Position numbers and translations under genes: made by a program. From Kocuria sp. (GTDB taxonomy: Bacteria; Actinomycetota; Actinomycetes; Actinomycetales; Micrococcaceae), in assembly GCF_030538595.1 (NCBI RefSeq), contig NZ_JAUNTS010000015.1:46511-98482 (forward strand): a DNA stretch of 51,972 bases. The letters are read 5' to 3'. Below are positions 44,119-51,972 of this stretch, piece after piece. Position 1 is the stretch's first letter. Each line of letters begins with the position of its first letter. A model generated the notes under the pieces. That model was given only the letters and a program-made list of their open reading frames with translations, was not told the origin of the DNA and did not search any database.

Positions 44119-45224
44119 GGATGCTCACCGCCGCCCTGGCCTACGACGTCGTCGTAGGGGTCCGGGGAAATCTCACGACCCACCGGAATGCGCTGCCCTT
44201 CCACCGGCGGTGAGGCGTAGGAGGGTTGACGGATCGGTAGCGCTGAGGTGGGTGGACCCGAATCCACCACGTCCCCGCGCGGGCCACGCCACCCCACCGT
44301 GGGCAGTTCAAACTTGCGGACCAGACGTTCGGAGAACGGCGTGAGGTGCATCCGCGCCAAGGACACCGGGCGCGATGAGCGCGTAACCTCAATGCGAGAT
44401 CCCGGGGGAAGATCCACGGTGCGTCGGCCATCGCACCACAGCACCCCGCGGGCATCCGTTCTGGTCAGCACCTCAACGGCCATCATGGAGGTGGGCGAAA
44501 CCACCAGCGGGCGGGAGAACAGTGCGTGGGCGGAGAGCGGAACCATCAGCAGGGCCTCCACCTCCGGCCACACCACGGGTCCACCAGCAGAAAAGGCGTA
44601 GGCGGTGGAGCCGGTGGGGGTAGCCAGGATGACGCCGTCGCAGCCAAAACTGGAGATGGGGCGGCGGTCAATTTCGGTGACCACCTCCAGCATCTTTTCC
44701 CGGTCGCCCTTTTCAATGGAGGCTTCATTCAGCGCCCAGGTGTGGAGTACCTTCTTGCCGTCCTGCCACACCACCACGTCAAGGGCCATGCGGTCCTCCA
44801 CGGTGTAGCGCCCACCGACCACGGCATCCACGGTCTCCCCCAAGCCTGCACGCTCGGATTCAGCCAGGAAGCCCACGTGGCCCAAATTGACCCCCAGCAA
44901 CGGAACATCCACGTCACGGATCAGTTCGGCGGCGCGCAAGATGGAACCGTCCCCACCCAGCACCATGACCAGTTCCAGGTCTTGGAGGTCGCAGTCGGCA
45001 GGTAGCAGGTCCACGGCAGGCATGGACTCCCCGTTGGTGGCATCCGCCAGGGCGCGGCGATCATCTTCCGTCAGCACGGGGCGCAGCCCGGCGTCGTGCA
45101 GCTGTTGAACGGTCTGTTCGGCCGCCAGCCGAGCTTCGGCACGGCCCATGTGGGCCAGGACCAACACCCGGCGAGCGGTCCGCGCTGTGCGCTGGTGGCC
45201 CGCCCGGGACGTGTCTTGACTCAT
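44115..45224 (-). CDS. nadK: NAD kinase
   Basis: NadK phosphorylates NAD+ to NADP+. The start ATG 45224 with CTGGAG upstream gives 369 residues; the frame is open back to 45344. Family motifs are VLGGDGSILRAAELI, the LNEASIEKG segment, and DGVILATPTGSTAYAFSAGGPVV. The C-terminal extension after about residue 320 is Pro/Ser-rich and disordered. It overlaps recN and follows tlyA by 37 bases. Confidence 0.94.
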   Translation of the reverse strand: MSQDTSRAGHQRTARTARRVLVLAHMGRAEARLAAEQTVQQLHDAGLRPVLTEDDRRALADATNGESMPAVDLLPADCDLQDLELVMVLGGDGSILRAAELIRDVDVPLLGVNLGHVGFLAESERAGLGETVDAVVGGRYTVEDRMALDVVVWQDGKKVLHTWALNEASIEKGDREKMLEVVTEIDRRPISSFGCDGVILATPTGSTAYAFSAGGPVVWPEVEALLMVPLSAHALFSRPLVVSPTSMMAVEVLTRTDARGVLWCDGRRTVDLPPGSRIEVTRSSRPVSLARMHLTPFSERLVRKFELPTVGWRGPRGDVVDSGPPTSALPIRQPSYASPPVEGQRIPVGREISPDPYDDVVGQGGGEHP

Positions 45225-45261
45225 GGGCTCCAGCCTACGTGCTCCGGGGGACACCACAGGT

Positions 45262-46032
45262 TCAACCGCGCTCCACCAGCTGTAGCCACAGGAAGAATTC
45301 ATGATTGCCGTCCTGCCCCGGCAAGGGCGAACGCAACTCGCCACGCTTCACCAGGCCCACCCGTTCGGCCGCTGCCAGCACCCCGTCCACAGCCTCACGG
45401 CGCTGCTCCTCACTGGTCACAACCCCCGTGCGGCCCAGGCGTTCAGCACCCACCTCAAACTGCGGTTTGACCATCAGAATCAGATCGCCGCCGGGTTTCG
45501 TGGCCCGGGCCAAGGGCTCCACCACCAAGGTGAGGGAGATGAAGGACAAATCGCACACGGTCAGCTCGGCCGGACCTCCGATGGAGGCAGGGTCCAGGTG
45601 CCGCACATTGACGCCCTCGAACACGTGCACTCGCGGGTCCCGGCGCAGCTGATCCACCAGCTGCCCGTGCCCCACGTCCACGGCCGCCACCTCACCGGCA
45701 CCGCGCCGCAGCAAAACATCCGTGAATCCGCCTGTGGAAGCACCGGCGTCCAAACATCGCTTGTCAGCCACGGAAATTTCGGTGAAAGCATCCAGCGCAC
45801 CGGCCAGTTTGTGCCCGGCGCGGCTGACATATTCGGGCCCCTCAGAGGGGCGAACGGCGACCATCTGATCGGCGGTGACTTTCACGGCACCCTTGGTCAT
45901 CACGACGCCGCCCACCTCCACCCGCCCTTCACCAATCCACTGCGCGGCTTGGGTTCGGGACCGGGCCAACCCGCGCTCCACCAGGACACGGTCCAGGCGG
46001 GCTGCTGCACCCCGACGGTGGTCCTCAGTCAT
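45262..46032 (-). CDS. tlyA: rRNA 2'-O-methyltransferase TlyA
   Basis: TlyA methylates cytidines in 16S and 23S rRNA, and its activity sensitises ribosomes to capreomycin. The 256-residue protein has an N-terminal S4 RNA-binding domain (RLDRVLVERGLARSRTQAAQ) and an FtsJ-like methyltransferase domain with the SAM site CLDAGASTGGFTDVLLRRGA. The later segment LILMVKPQFEVG carries the catalytic lysine. It lies between the small protein gene at 46044 and nadK, the usual actinobacterial order. Confidence 0.92.
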   Translation of the reverse strand: MTEDHRRGAAARLDRVLVERGLARSRTQAAQWIGEGRVEVGGVVMTKGAVKVTADQMVAVRPSEGPEYVSRAGHKLAGALDAFTEISVADKRCLDAGASTGGFTDVLLRRGAGEVAAVDVGHGQLVDQLRRDPRVHVFEGVNVRHLDPASIGGPAELTVCDLSFISLTLVVEPLARATKPGGDLILMVKPQFEVGAERLGRTGVVTSEEQRREAVDGVLAAAERVGLVKRGELRSPLPGQDGNHEFFLWLQLVERG

Positions 46033-46043
46033 GGTGGTGATCC

Positions 46044-46322
46044 TCAGCCATGGTGCAGGGGCACCACGTTGGCGGGAACCACGTTCACGGGAGCGTCCAA
46101 CACAGCGGTCAGCTTGTCATGTGCAGCTTGATAGGCCGCCGGATGATCTTGGACAGGTGCCTGTGCCAGGTCCTCCAGATCGGCCAGGACGGCATCCGCG
46201 CCGCTGTGCCCCGTCGGTTGAAACGGTGTGGAGAACACGGGCTGCACCGCACGCTCCGCATCGTCGGCGTGCGCTCCGCCTTCCACTCCCGCAGCGTGCG
46301 CTCCCCCTTCCGCCGAGATCAT
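46044..46322 (-). CDS. Small conserved actinobacterial protein, function unknown
   Basis: The product has 92 residues from ATG 46322 (GGGAG six bases upstream, four-base overlap with the HAD gene); a longer frame to 46406 is not supported. The C-terminal part has the pattern VLADLEDLAQAPVQDHPAAY, then a short helix ending HDKLTAVL. Short proteins with this Asp-x-x-Leu-Asp-x-Leu then His-Pro helix pair commonly lie between the HAD phosphatase and tlyA genes in actinobacteria. No function is known to me. Confidence 0.7.
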   Translation of the reverse strand: MISAEGGAHAAGVEGGAHADDAERAVQPVFSTPFQPTGHSGADAVLADLEDLAQAPVQDHPAAYQAAHDKLTAVLDAPVNVVPANVVPLHHG

Positions 46323-47347
46323 GGTTTCTCCCAGTGAATCTCCGGAACCCCAGCCTGCGTCACCTCCGGGTGGAGGCTCCACCACGCGGCGCAGGCTGCC
46401 CGCCACGCGTTCAGATCCTCCGGTGTCCCGTCAATGGTGATCCCATCCGCACCGGCCCGCGCAGATGCTTGACCGCAGGTGGCACTCACCGTGGCAGAGG
46501 CGTCGTCGTCGTGGTTCGCAGCGGAGACGGAGGTGTCAGTACCGGGTAGCGGGTCGAAAAGCTCGGCCAACGTGCCCACCACCATGTCAGGACGCTGCTC
46601 CGTGACCGCCCCCAGGATACTCTCCGGAGTGTCCACACCCGTCAGAACCGCGACGGTGGCGAATCCCGCGCGGTTGCCACCCAGAATGTCCGTGTCCAGT
46701 CGGTCCCCGATCACCACCGGATTGACCGCCTTCACACGCTGGGCACCGGCCCTGAAAATGGGCGCCTCGGGTTTACCCGCAACAAGGGGCTTGCGGCCGG
46801 TGGCTGCGGCCACGGCAGCAACCAGCGTGCCATTTCCGGGGGCAATACCGCGCGCCTGCGGAATGGAAGTATCCGTGTTCGTGGCCACCCACAGAACATC
46901 CGGATCAGCCAGCACAAAAGCCGCCTCCGCCAAGTCCCTCCAGCCCAGCGATGGGTCGAAACCCTGAACCACTGCCTGCGGCCGGTCCTCCTGCGAACGG
47001 ACGGGTTCCAGACCGGCGTCGCGCACAATGTCGGCCAACGCCTGCGAGCCCGTGATCATCACCCGCGCCCCCGGTTCCAGGTGCTCGGTCAGCACACCTG
47101 CCGCAGCCTGGGCAGAGCTGATGACCTGATCGCCGCTGGTCTCCACACCCAGTTCGCTGAGATGTTCGGCCACTTGATCCACCGAACGGGAAGCATTGTT
47201 GGTCACGTACATCACCGGCACACCCAGTGCTTTGACCTGCTCCAGCGCCTCCGGAGCACCCGGGATGGCGTGCGGTCCGGCGTAGACCACGCCGTCCAGG
47301 TCGGAGAGCACCGCGTCAAACTGGTCGATGAGCCGATCACTTGTCAT
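46319..47347 (-). CDS. HAD-superfamily phosphatase, NagD/class IIA type
   Basis: The 342-residue protein (start ATG 47347, GGGAG six bases upstream) has the HAD nucleophile DLDGVVYAG, motif II in YVTNNASRS, the Lys motif in LVAGKPEAPIF and the acidic motif VIGDRLDTDILGG. The cap is the class IIA type seen in NagD and 4-nitrophenylphosphatases. An extra C-terminal part beyond about residue 260 is specific to actinobacterial versions. It overlaps the upstream RGG-protein gene by 11 bases. The substrate is unknown. Confidence 0.88.
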   Translation of the reverse strand: MTSDRLIDQFDAVLSDLDGVVYAGPHAIPGAPEALEQVKALGVPVMYVTNNASRSVDQVAEHLSELGVETSGDQVISSAQAAAGVLTEHLEPGARVMITGSQALADIVRDAGLEPVRSQEDRPQAVVQGFDPSLGWRDLAEAAFVLADPDVLWVATNTDTSIPQARGIAPGNGTLVAAVAAATGRKPLVAGKPEAPIFRAGAQRVKAVNPVVIGDRLDTDILGGNRAGFATVAVLTGVDTPESILGAVTEQRPDMVVGTLAELFDPLPGTDTSVSAANHDDDASATVSATCGQASARAGADGITIDGTPEDLNAWRAACAAWWSLHPEVTQAGVPEIHWEKP

Positions 47348-49379
47348 CGGGTTCTCCCGCTTCAGCTTGATCATCGTCCGTTGCGGCAGCTTGATCGTCC
47401 TCAGCCACCGGAGCTTGATCGTCTTCCTCAGCCTGGTCGGTGTCCTCGGACTCCGGTACGGCGTGGTCCCCATCCAGCGTTATGCCCTCGGCAGGTTCGG
47501 GCTCCTCCCCCACCAGATCAAAGATTTCGGGGTCGCTGAACTGCCCCAGTCCCAGTGCGGCCTCGGCCACCACAGCCTGGCGGTCCCAGGCTGTGGCCTC
47601 CCGGTCGCGGTTCACCCCGCGCAGCGCCTCCGCGTACGCGCGGAACAGCCGCGGGCTGTAGGAAAACCCGCGGTTGCGGTCCAGCTGGGGAATCTCCAGC
47701 GCCTTCAGTGACCCGCTCAGATCGCCTTGGTCCCGCCGCAATCCAGCGACGACGATCGCCAACTCCACCTTGGCGTTCACCTCCAAGTTCTCCGCCGCGT
47801 CAGAGGTGGCAAGCTCCAGAGCTTTCTCCGGTTTGCCCAGTGCACGCTCACAGTCCACCATCAGCGGCAGGTGCGAGTCATCGCCGGTCATACGGCGGTA
47901 GGTGCGAAACTCCTTCAGCGCCTCGTGGAACTCTTCGTTTTCATAGGCTGCCACTGCGGCAGCCTCTCGGACCGCTGCCACCCTGCCCGCGCGGCTGACT
48001 GCATAGCGGGCGTGCTTCAGCGCGAACTCCGGGTCGTCATAGATGTAGCGCCCCACCATCACCAAATGCTTGGACACCGACTCCGCGTTGGTGGCTTCCA
48101 AGGAGCGAATCTGGTGCTGAGTGACCCGATCCAGCTCCTCACCCGTCACGTCCTCATCGAGCTCAGGAGCGGGGACACGCGGTTTGCGTTCGGCGTCGTC
48201 CCGGAAGCGGTCCTGGGTGCGGCGATCATCGTGGCGCTCCGGACCCCGACCCCTCTGGTCGTCGCGGCGATCATGACGCCGGTCATCACGGGCGCCGTCA
48301 CGTCGGTCATTCCCTTGGTTGCTGCGGCGATCATCCCGCCGCTTGTCGCCGTAGGACTCACGCCCATCACCGCCGTCTCGACGCCCGAACCGTTCGGTCC
48401 GACGTTCGTCACGGCGCCCTGATTCCCAGCGGCTGCGGGAGTCTGGTTTACCACCGTCGCGGCCACCCTGGCGCGGCTGCCAGCGCTCGCCGCCCTCCCG
48501 GCGTCCAGCGCCCGGGCGGTCATCGCTCCGATAGTTGCGGCCCTCCCCGCGGTTCTCGTAACGACCCTCTCCTCGGGCTTGGTCTCGGTTGCCCCGATAG
48601 CCGCCGGCTTCCCGGCCCTCGCGGTCGCCGCGGTAACTCCGGTCATCGCGGTTTTTGCGGTAGCTGCCGTCATCGCGGTTGTTGCGATCATCGCTCCGGT
48701 AGCTGCCACGATTCTCCCGGCGATCACCGCGGTCCTGAGACCGATCATCCCGGCGATACCCCCCACGGTCATCGCGGTTGACTCGCTGGTAGCCGCCCCG
48801 AGAGTCGCGGCCCCTGTCACGGTCGCCACCACGGTAGCCGCCGCGTTGATCGCGGCTTTCAGACCCACCCTGTCGGCGATTGTCGCCGCGGTCGTCCCGC
48901 CGATAGCCCCCTCGGTTGTCATCACGGCGGTAGCTTCCGCGGCTGTCATCACGGTCACCCCGCCTGTAGCCGCCACGGTCGTCACGGGAAGATCCTCCGC
49001 GGCCGTCACGGTTGGCGCCATCTGCGCTGTCGTGACCTCTACGATCATCACGCTGGGACCCGCCACGATCATCGCGCCGGAAACCCCCACGGTTCTCACC
49101 GCGGCCCTCGCCGCGATAACCGCCCCGATCGTTGCGCCCAGAGCCCCCGCGTCGGTCGTTGCGATCGTTCCGATCGTTGCGGTCCGTGCGCCCATCGGAG
49201 CGCCCCCCGCGGTTACGCTGCCCACCGGAGGCGCCATCGGAGGAACGTCGGTAGCCACCTCGATCATTCGTGCGGTGGTTACCACGGCCGCCGTCGCCAG
49301 CGGAACGGCGATACCCACCGGTGCGTTCGCCGTCGCGTCCGTTGCGGTCCTGGGATCCCTGGGAAGGGGAATCGGACAT
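47337..49379 (-). CDS. Large RGG/RGD-rich protein with C-terminal TPR-like domain
   Basis: The start ATG 49379 has GAGGAG upstream, giving 680 residues. Residues 1 to about 395 are almost entirely Arg, Gly, Asp, Asn, Ser and Tyr in short units such as GGYRRDDRG, resembling RGG/YG regions of RNA-binding proteins. Residues 405-610 are helical repeats (KHLVMVGRYIYDDPEFALKH, EALKEFRTYRRM) of a TPR-like domain conserved in actinobacteria, and the end is an acidic Asp/Gln/Ala tail. Several long frames on the opposite strand are by-products of this biased sequence. RNA binding is likely; the role is unknown. Confidence 0.82.
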   Translation of the reverse strand: MSDSPSQGSQDRNGRDGERTGGYRRSAGDGGRGNHRTNDRGGYRRSSDGASGGQRNRGGRSDGRTDRNDRNDRNDRRGGSGRNDRGGYRGEGRGENRGGFRRDDRGGSQRDDRRGHDSADGANRDGRGGSSRDDRGGYRRGDRDDSRGSYRRDDNRGGYRRDDRGDNRRQGGSESRDQRGGYRGGDRDRGRDSRGGYQRVNRDDRGGYRRDDRSQDRGDRRENRGSYRSDDRNNRDDGSYRKNRDDRSYRGDREGREAGGYRGNRDQARGEGRYENRGEGRNYRSDDRPGAGRREGGERWQPRQGGRDGGKPDSRSRWESGRRDERRTERFGRRDGGDGRESYGDKRRDDRRSNQGNDRRDGARDDRRHDRRDDQRGRGPERHDDRRTQDRFRDDAERKPRVPAPELDEDVTGEELDRVTQHQIRSLEATNAESVSKHLVMVGRYIYDDPEFALKHARYAVSRAGRVAAVREAAAVAAYENEEFHEALKEFRTYRRMTGDDSHLPLMVDCERALGKPEKALELATSDAAENLEVNAKVELAIVVAGLRRDQGDLSGSLKALEIPQLDRNRGFSYSPRLFRAYAEALRGVNRDREATAWDRQAVVAEAALGLGQFSDPEIFDLVGEEPEPAEGITLDGDHAVPESEDTDQAEEDDQAPVAEDDQAAATDDDQAEAGEPDDK

Positions 49380-49647
49380 GTCACTCCTCATCGTGCCGCG
49401 CAGAGCGGCTGAAAGTCTCTATGTGCACAAGGCATGTGATCGCCCGGTAGGTCCATGACGCCAACTACCGGGCGCAGTGCAATTGGTTCAGTCTACAAGC
49501 CGGGGTAGTTCAGGTGTGGCGTGTCCAAAGCAGACCGGGCCGTTCAGGGTCGCCCCACCACTCGCACCCCGCTGGGAGAACCACATCACTGTGTGAACCC
49601 ACGGCACCTCTTTTGCGATTACGGGTCCAGACGCTCATGATCTATTC

Positions 49648-50859
49648 ATGCTGAAGCGCATCTTTGCCCCTCTCCTGACCCGGGTGATCGCCGCGATCAT
49701 CCTGGGAATCCTGTGCGGCCTGTTCTTCCCGGAAGGACTCGCCCGTGTTTTCACCACTTTCAATGGCTTGTTCAGTAATTTCTTGGGATTCATCATTCCA
49801 GTGCTGATTCTTGCCTTGGTGGCACCAGCCATTGCCGATCTTGGCCGCGGTGCCGGGCGTTGGCTCCTCATCACAGCCGCAATAGCCTATGCCTCAACCA
49901 TCGTGGCCGGCTTCCTTGCCTACGGGACAGCGACGGCGTTGTTCCCCACCTTGCTGGGTGAACGCAGCTTGGGCTCACTGACCGACCCGTCAGAGCACTC
50001 GCTCACCCCGTATTTCCAGGTGGAGATGCCGGCGCCCATGGAGATCATGACTGCGCTGCTACTGGCCTTCTGTGTGGGTGTGGGAATCACCTTGATCAAG
50101 GGCGACACCCTCCACAAGGGTCTGGAGGAACTGCGCAACATCATTATGAAAATCGTGATCTCGGTGATCATCCCCCTTCTGCCCATCTACATTTTTGGAG
50201 CATTTTTGGGTCTGACCATGAACGGTCAGATCGGCACCGTGATCAACACCTTCATTCGCGTGGTGTTGGTCGCGTTTGTGCTGACCATCCTGTATTTGAT
50301 TCTGCAGTACTCCATTGCAGGTGCTATTGCCGGCCGCAACCCCTTCAAGCTGCTGCGCAACATGCTGCCGGCCTACTTCACGGCTCTGGGGACGTCATCC
50401 TCCGCTGCAACCATTCCCGTGACCCTGCAATGCACGCTGAAGAACGGTGTGCGGCAAGACGTTGCCGGGTTCACCATCCCCCTGTGTGCCACGATTCACT
50501 TGGCTGGTTCCACGCTGAAGATCGTGCTCTTCAGCGTTGCCGTCATGATGTTCATGGGCCGCGATATTGATCCCGGAACCTACGTTGGTTTCATCTTCAT
50601 GCTTGGCATCACCATGGTGGCTGCACCGGGCGTACCAGGCGGCGCCATCATGGCAGCCGTGGGACTCCTGGGCTCCATGCTCGGCTTTGACGACACCATG
50701 ATTTCCATCATGATCGCCACCTACGTTGCCATCGACTCGTTTGGCACCGCGTGCAACGTCACCGGTGACGGCGCCATTGCCGTGGCCATCAACAAGCTCT
50801 ACGGACGACGCGAAGAGCAGCTGGAAACCGCACCGGAGCCGCAGCCACAAGTCTCCTGA
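49648..50859 (+). CDS. SDF-family dicarboxylate/amino acid:cation symporter
   Basis: The 403-residue membrane protein belongs to the same superfamily as DctA but is clearly diverged. It has about eight helices plus two hairpin loops, with GTSSSAATIPVTLQC in the first and APGVPGGAIMAAVG in the second. The conserved late Asn region is ACNVTGDGAIAVAINKL. Serine-, glutamate- or aspartate-type substrates are possible. It is a single gene facing the rRNA operon, with a strong hairpin 38 bases past its stop. Confidence 0.88.
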   Translation: MLKRIFAPLLTRVIAAIILGILCGLFFPEGLARVFTTFNGLFSNFLGFIIPVLILALVAPAIADLGRGAGRWLLITAAIAYASTIVAGFLAYGTATALFPTLLGERSLGSLTDPSEHSLTPYFQVEMPAPMEIMTALLLAFCVGVGITLIKGDTLHKGLEELRNIIMKIVISVIIPLLPIYIFGAFLGLTMNGQIGTVINTFIRVVLVAFVLTILYLILQYSIAGAIAGRNPFKLLRNMLPAYFTALGTSSSAATIPVTLQCTLKNGVRQDVAGFTIPLCATIHLAGSTLKIVLFSVAVMMFMGRDIDPGTYVGFIFMLGITMVAAPGVPGGAIMAAVGLLGSMLGFDDTMISIMIATYVAIDSFGTACNVTGDGAIAVAINKLYGRREEQLETAPEPQPQVS

Positions 50860-50896
50860 TGCGCAAAACCGCCCGTAGCCCGACCTGATAGCAAAA

Positions 50897-50955
50897 GACT
50901 GAGGGGGTGGTGTTCTGGTGCTGATTCACAGCGCCAGAACACCACCCCCTCAGTC
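50897..50955. terminator. Strong hairpin after the symporter gene
   Basis: Arms of 26 bases (50897-50922 and 50930-50955) pair perfectly except for one G-U wobble, around a 7-base loop. The core includes a run of G then TGGTGTTCTGG. It begins 38 bases after the stop codon. There is no T-tract on the plus strand but there is TTTT on the minus strand, so it could act for either direction. Confidence 0.7.
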
Positions 50956-51001
50956 ATGAGTACATGGTTCGCGGTAATACGGTCACCGCCGGTTGTCACC
51001 T

Positions 51002-51110
51002 GGTTCCCCACCCTGTTGGTTGGTTTCCCATCCTGTTGTTGGTCCCCCACCGTACTGCGAGATCACCGCCCAGCTCATGGGAACTCGACACGATCATGGG
51101 AAACCGAAGC
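51002..51110. repeat. Short tandem repeats resembling a transposon end
   Basis: Two near-copies of GGTTCCCCACCCTGTTG start at 51002 and 51022, with a partial third at 51041. Two copies of TCATGGGAA, each followed within three bases by CGA, start at 51075 and 51094. Periods are about 20 and 19 bases. Multiple spaced copies like this are known at ends of IS21-type elements, but no transposase gene is present. The surrounding 50956-51332 shows no credible gene. Confidence 0.35.
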
Positions 51111-51332
51111 CCTGAGATGAGAAACCCCACCACCAGGCAGCCCCAAACACACCGGCGCCCCCCCCCACCCACCGGGTAACACCTGGCTACAACAAAGAAC
51201 GTCGGCGCTGCGGGCTCCATCTCTGGTCAGAGAACGCGCCCCCAACACCGACGTTCCTGCAATTCTGTGTTAACAGACCCCCGTCTGGCTCTCGGGTAGG
51301 ACCACTACCCACCTCACCCACACAGAAAAAGA

Positions 51333-51817
51333 GGGTTATACGCCTAAACGTGTGTAGCGCAGGCCCCTGGATCCCAACCAGCAGTAGGGCAACACCAGCA
51401 TTGACATGCTTTGAGAGCATGTCAGGTGCCCCCTTCCACGAAACAGACCCACCTGTGGTGTATGCGCCCGCCCCCTGGTCAAAAGCGGCATCACCACCGC
51501 TGGTTCCACCGGCTACCGGTGCATACCCTGTGGCTAACCCGCAAGCCGTGCGCAGTTTGATACCCCATCAGCCCTGATGGGGTATCAAACTGCGCACGGC
51601 TTGCGAGGGTTAGGTGTCTACGGAAGCTGGGAAGGCACGGTGGAATCAGGTTCTCCGCCACCACGACCACAGCACACGCAACGAGAGGAACAGATCAGGC
51701 CAGTGCTCTACAACACCGGATTCAGCCCCGAAAACGGCAACCCCTTCCAACACGACTGGGCAGGACGCCGGCACCCATAACACACCCGGGATTTACACAC
51801 ATTTTGGCGTATAACCC
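51333..51817. mobile_element. Candidate non-autonomous mobile element (MITE-like), 485 bases
   Basis: Terminal inverted repeats of 24 bases (51333-51356 and 51794-51817, starting GGGTTATACGCC) match at 22 positions. They are flanked by GAAAAAGA on the left and GAAAAAAG on the right, an imperfect 8-base target duplication. The interior has no long reading frame and contains a perfect 31-base palindrome. It could be a deletion derivative of an insertion sequence; the family is not determined. Confidence 0.55.
51541..51604. repeat. Perfect 31-base inverted repeat inside the MITE-like element
   Basis: Arms 51541-51571 and 51574-51604 are perfectly complementary with a 2-base spacer (core CCCCATCAGCCCTGATGGGG). 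The match continues imperfectly outward into CTAACC and GGTTAG. It could extrude as a cruciform or act as a two-way terminator, and it may be an independent insertion nested in the element. Confidence 0.8.
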
Positions 51818-51876
51818 GAAAAAAGCACGCACCCTATAAGGACGTACACATCATGAAGAAAACAAACAAAAAGAAA

Positions 51877-51925
51877 GAGGGGGGTGGGGTGATCAACCAT
51901 CACAGTCAATCACCCCACCCCCCTC
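51877..51925 (-). terminator. Intrinsic terminator of the rRNA operon
   Basis: On the minus strand a perfect 17-base stem (51909-51925 with 51877-51893, core GGGGTGGGGTGAT seen on plus) with a 15-base loop is followed by a T-rich run (51850-51876 is A-rich on plus). It lies about ten bases beyond the 5S rRNA end and is a classical Rho-independent terminator. Confidence 0.9.
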
Positions 51926-51934
51926 CAGGGTGTG

Positions 51935-51972
51935 GTTTGCGGCGGTGTCTTACTCTCCCACACCCTCACGAG
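51935..51972 (-). rRNA. rrf: 5S ribosomal RNA, 3' end only
   Basis: Read on the minus strand, the last 38 bases give GGGTGTGGGAGAGTAAGACA then CCGCCG. This matches the conserved 3' part of bacterial 5S rRNA (usual form GGGAGAGTAGGACACCGCC). The 5' part lies beyond the window, as presumably do 23S and 16S rRNA. The exact 3' end is accurate to a few bases. Confidence 0.85.

Noticed and set aside
47881-49379. Possible CRISPR-like array in the repetitive region
   Set aside because: The repeats are short, variable, in frame and code for Arg/Gly/Asp units; there is no constant repeat with unique spacers.
48146-49412. Long open frames on both strands over the RGG-rich region (412 and 277 codons)
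   Set aside because: Their products are monotonous Ala/Thr/Val/Ile repeats caused by the repetitive Arg/Gly/Asp codons of the true gene. No start site or conserved motif supports them.
51187-51814. Short open frames of 60-77 codons near the end of the window
   Set aside because: They lie inside the MITE-like element and its flank, lack ribosome-binding sites, and show no similarity to known proteins.

Overview
The window is a chromosomal segment of a Gram-positive, moderately high-GC actinobacterium, most likely of the Micrococcales (Micrococcaceae-like). The evidence is the gene order around xerD, parA, scpA and scpB, the order nadK, recN, pyrG, the actinobacterial type VII secretion (ESX/T7SS) proteins, frequent GTG starts and stop/start overlaps. 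The genus cannot be fixed from the sequence alone.

Layout. 1-2906 (minus strand) holds a conserved housekeeping block: start of a pseudouridine synthase gene, scpB, scpA and a parA-family ATPase. 3158-9932 (minus) is a T7SS substrate operon: two WXG100-like proteins, a DUF6177-like protein, a DUF6507-like partner, a 913-residue polymorphic toxin with a Tox-REase-5-like nuclease tip, its probable immunity protein, then a second orphan tip with lost catalytic residues and a second immunity-like protein. 10162-18029 (plus) encodes the machine: an RDD-FHA protein, a small membrane protein resembling an EccB N-terminus, EccD, EccC with three ATPase domains, and two MinD-like proteins. 18127-22105 is a C4-dicarboxylate module (dctA facing a CitA/DcuS-type two-component system). 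22456-28959 is a propionate module (prpE facing gntR-prpD-prpB-prpC). 29056-38636 is an aromatic catabolism cluster: aldolase, acylating aldehyde dehydrogenase, hydratase, extradiol dioxygenase and hydrolase on minus; TetR regulator, FAD monooxygenase, an unassigned protein and a DyP peroxidase on plus. 38724-49379 (minus) resumes housekeeping: xerD, NUDIX, pyrG, recN, nadK, tlyA, a small protein, a HAD phosphatase and a large RGG/RGD-rich TPR-like protein. 49648-50859 is an SDF-family symporter. 50860-51934 has palindromes and a candidate non-autonomous mobile element, and the window ends inside a minus-strand 5S rRNA gene.

How it fits together. In related genomes xerD, parA, scpA and scpB normally lie close together. 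Here about 36 kb of accessory genes sits between xerD and parA, so this stretch looks like an island or an insertion hot spot. The catabolic parts are linked: the meta-cleavage aldolase/dehydrogenase pair releases acyl-CoA (acetyl- or propionyl-CoA) plus pyruvate, the neighbouring 2-methylcitrate genes consume propionyl-CoA and release succinate and pyruvate, and DctA moves succinate-type acids.

The most interesting candidates are the compact T7SS with no recognisable EccB ectodomain, EccE or mycosin in the locus, the toxin with a decayed second tip and two immunity paralogues, and two families of long palindromes. Palindromes occur at all five convergent gene junctions, and one family occurs as an inverted pair bracketing the aromatic cluster.
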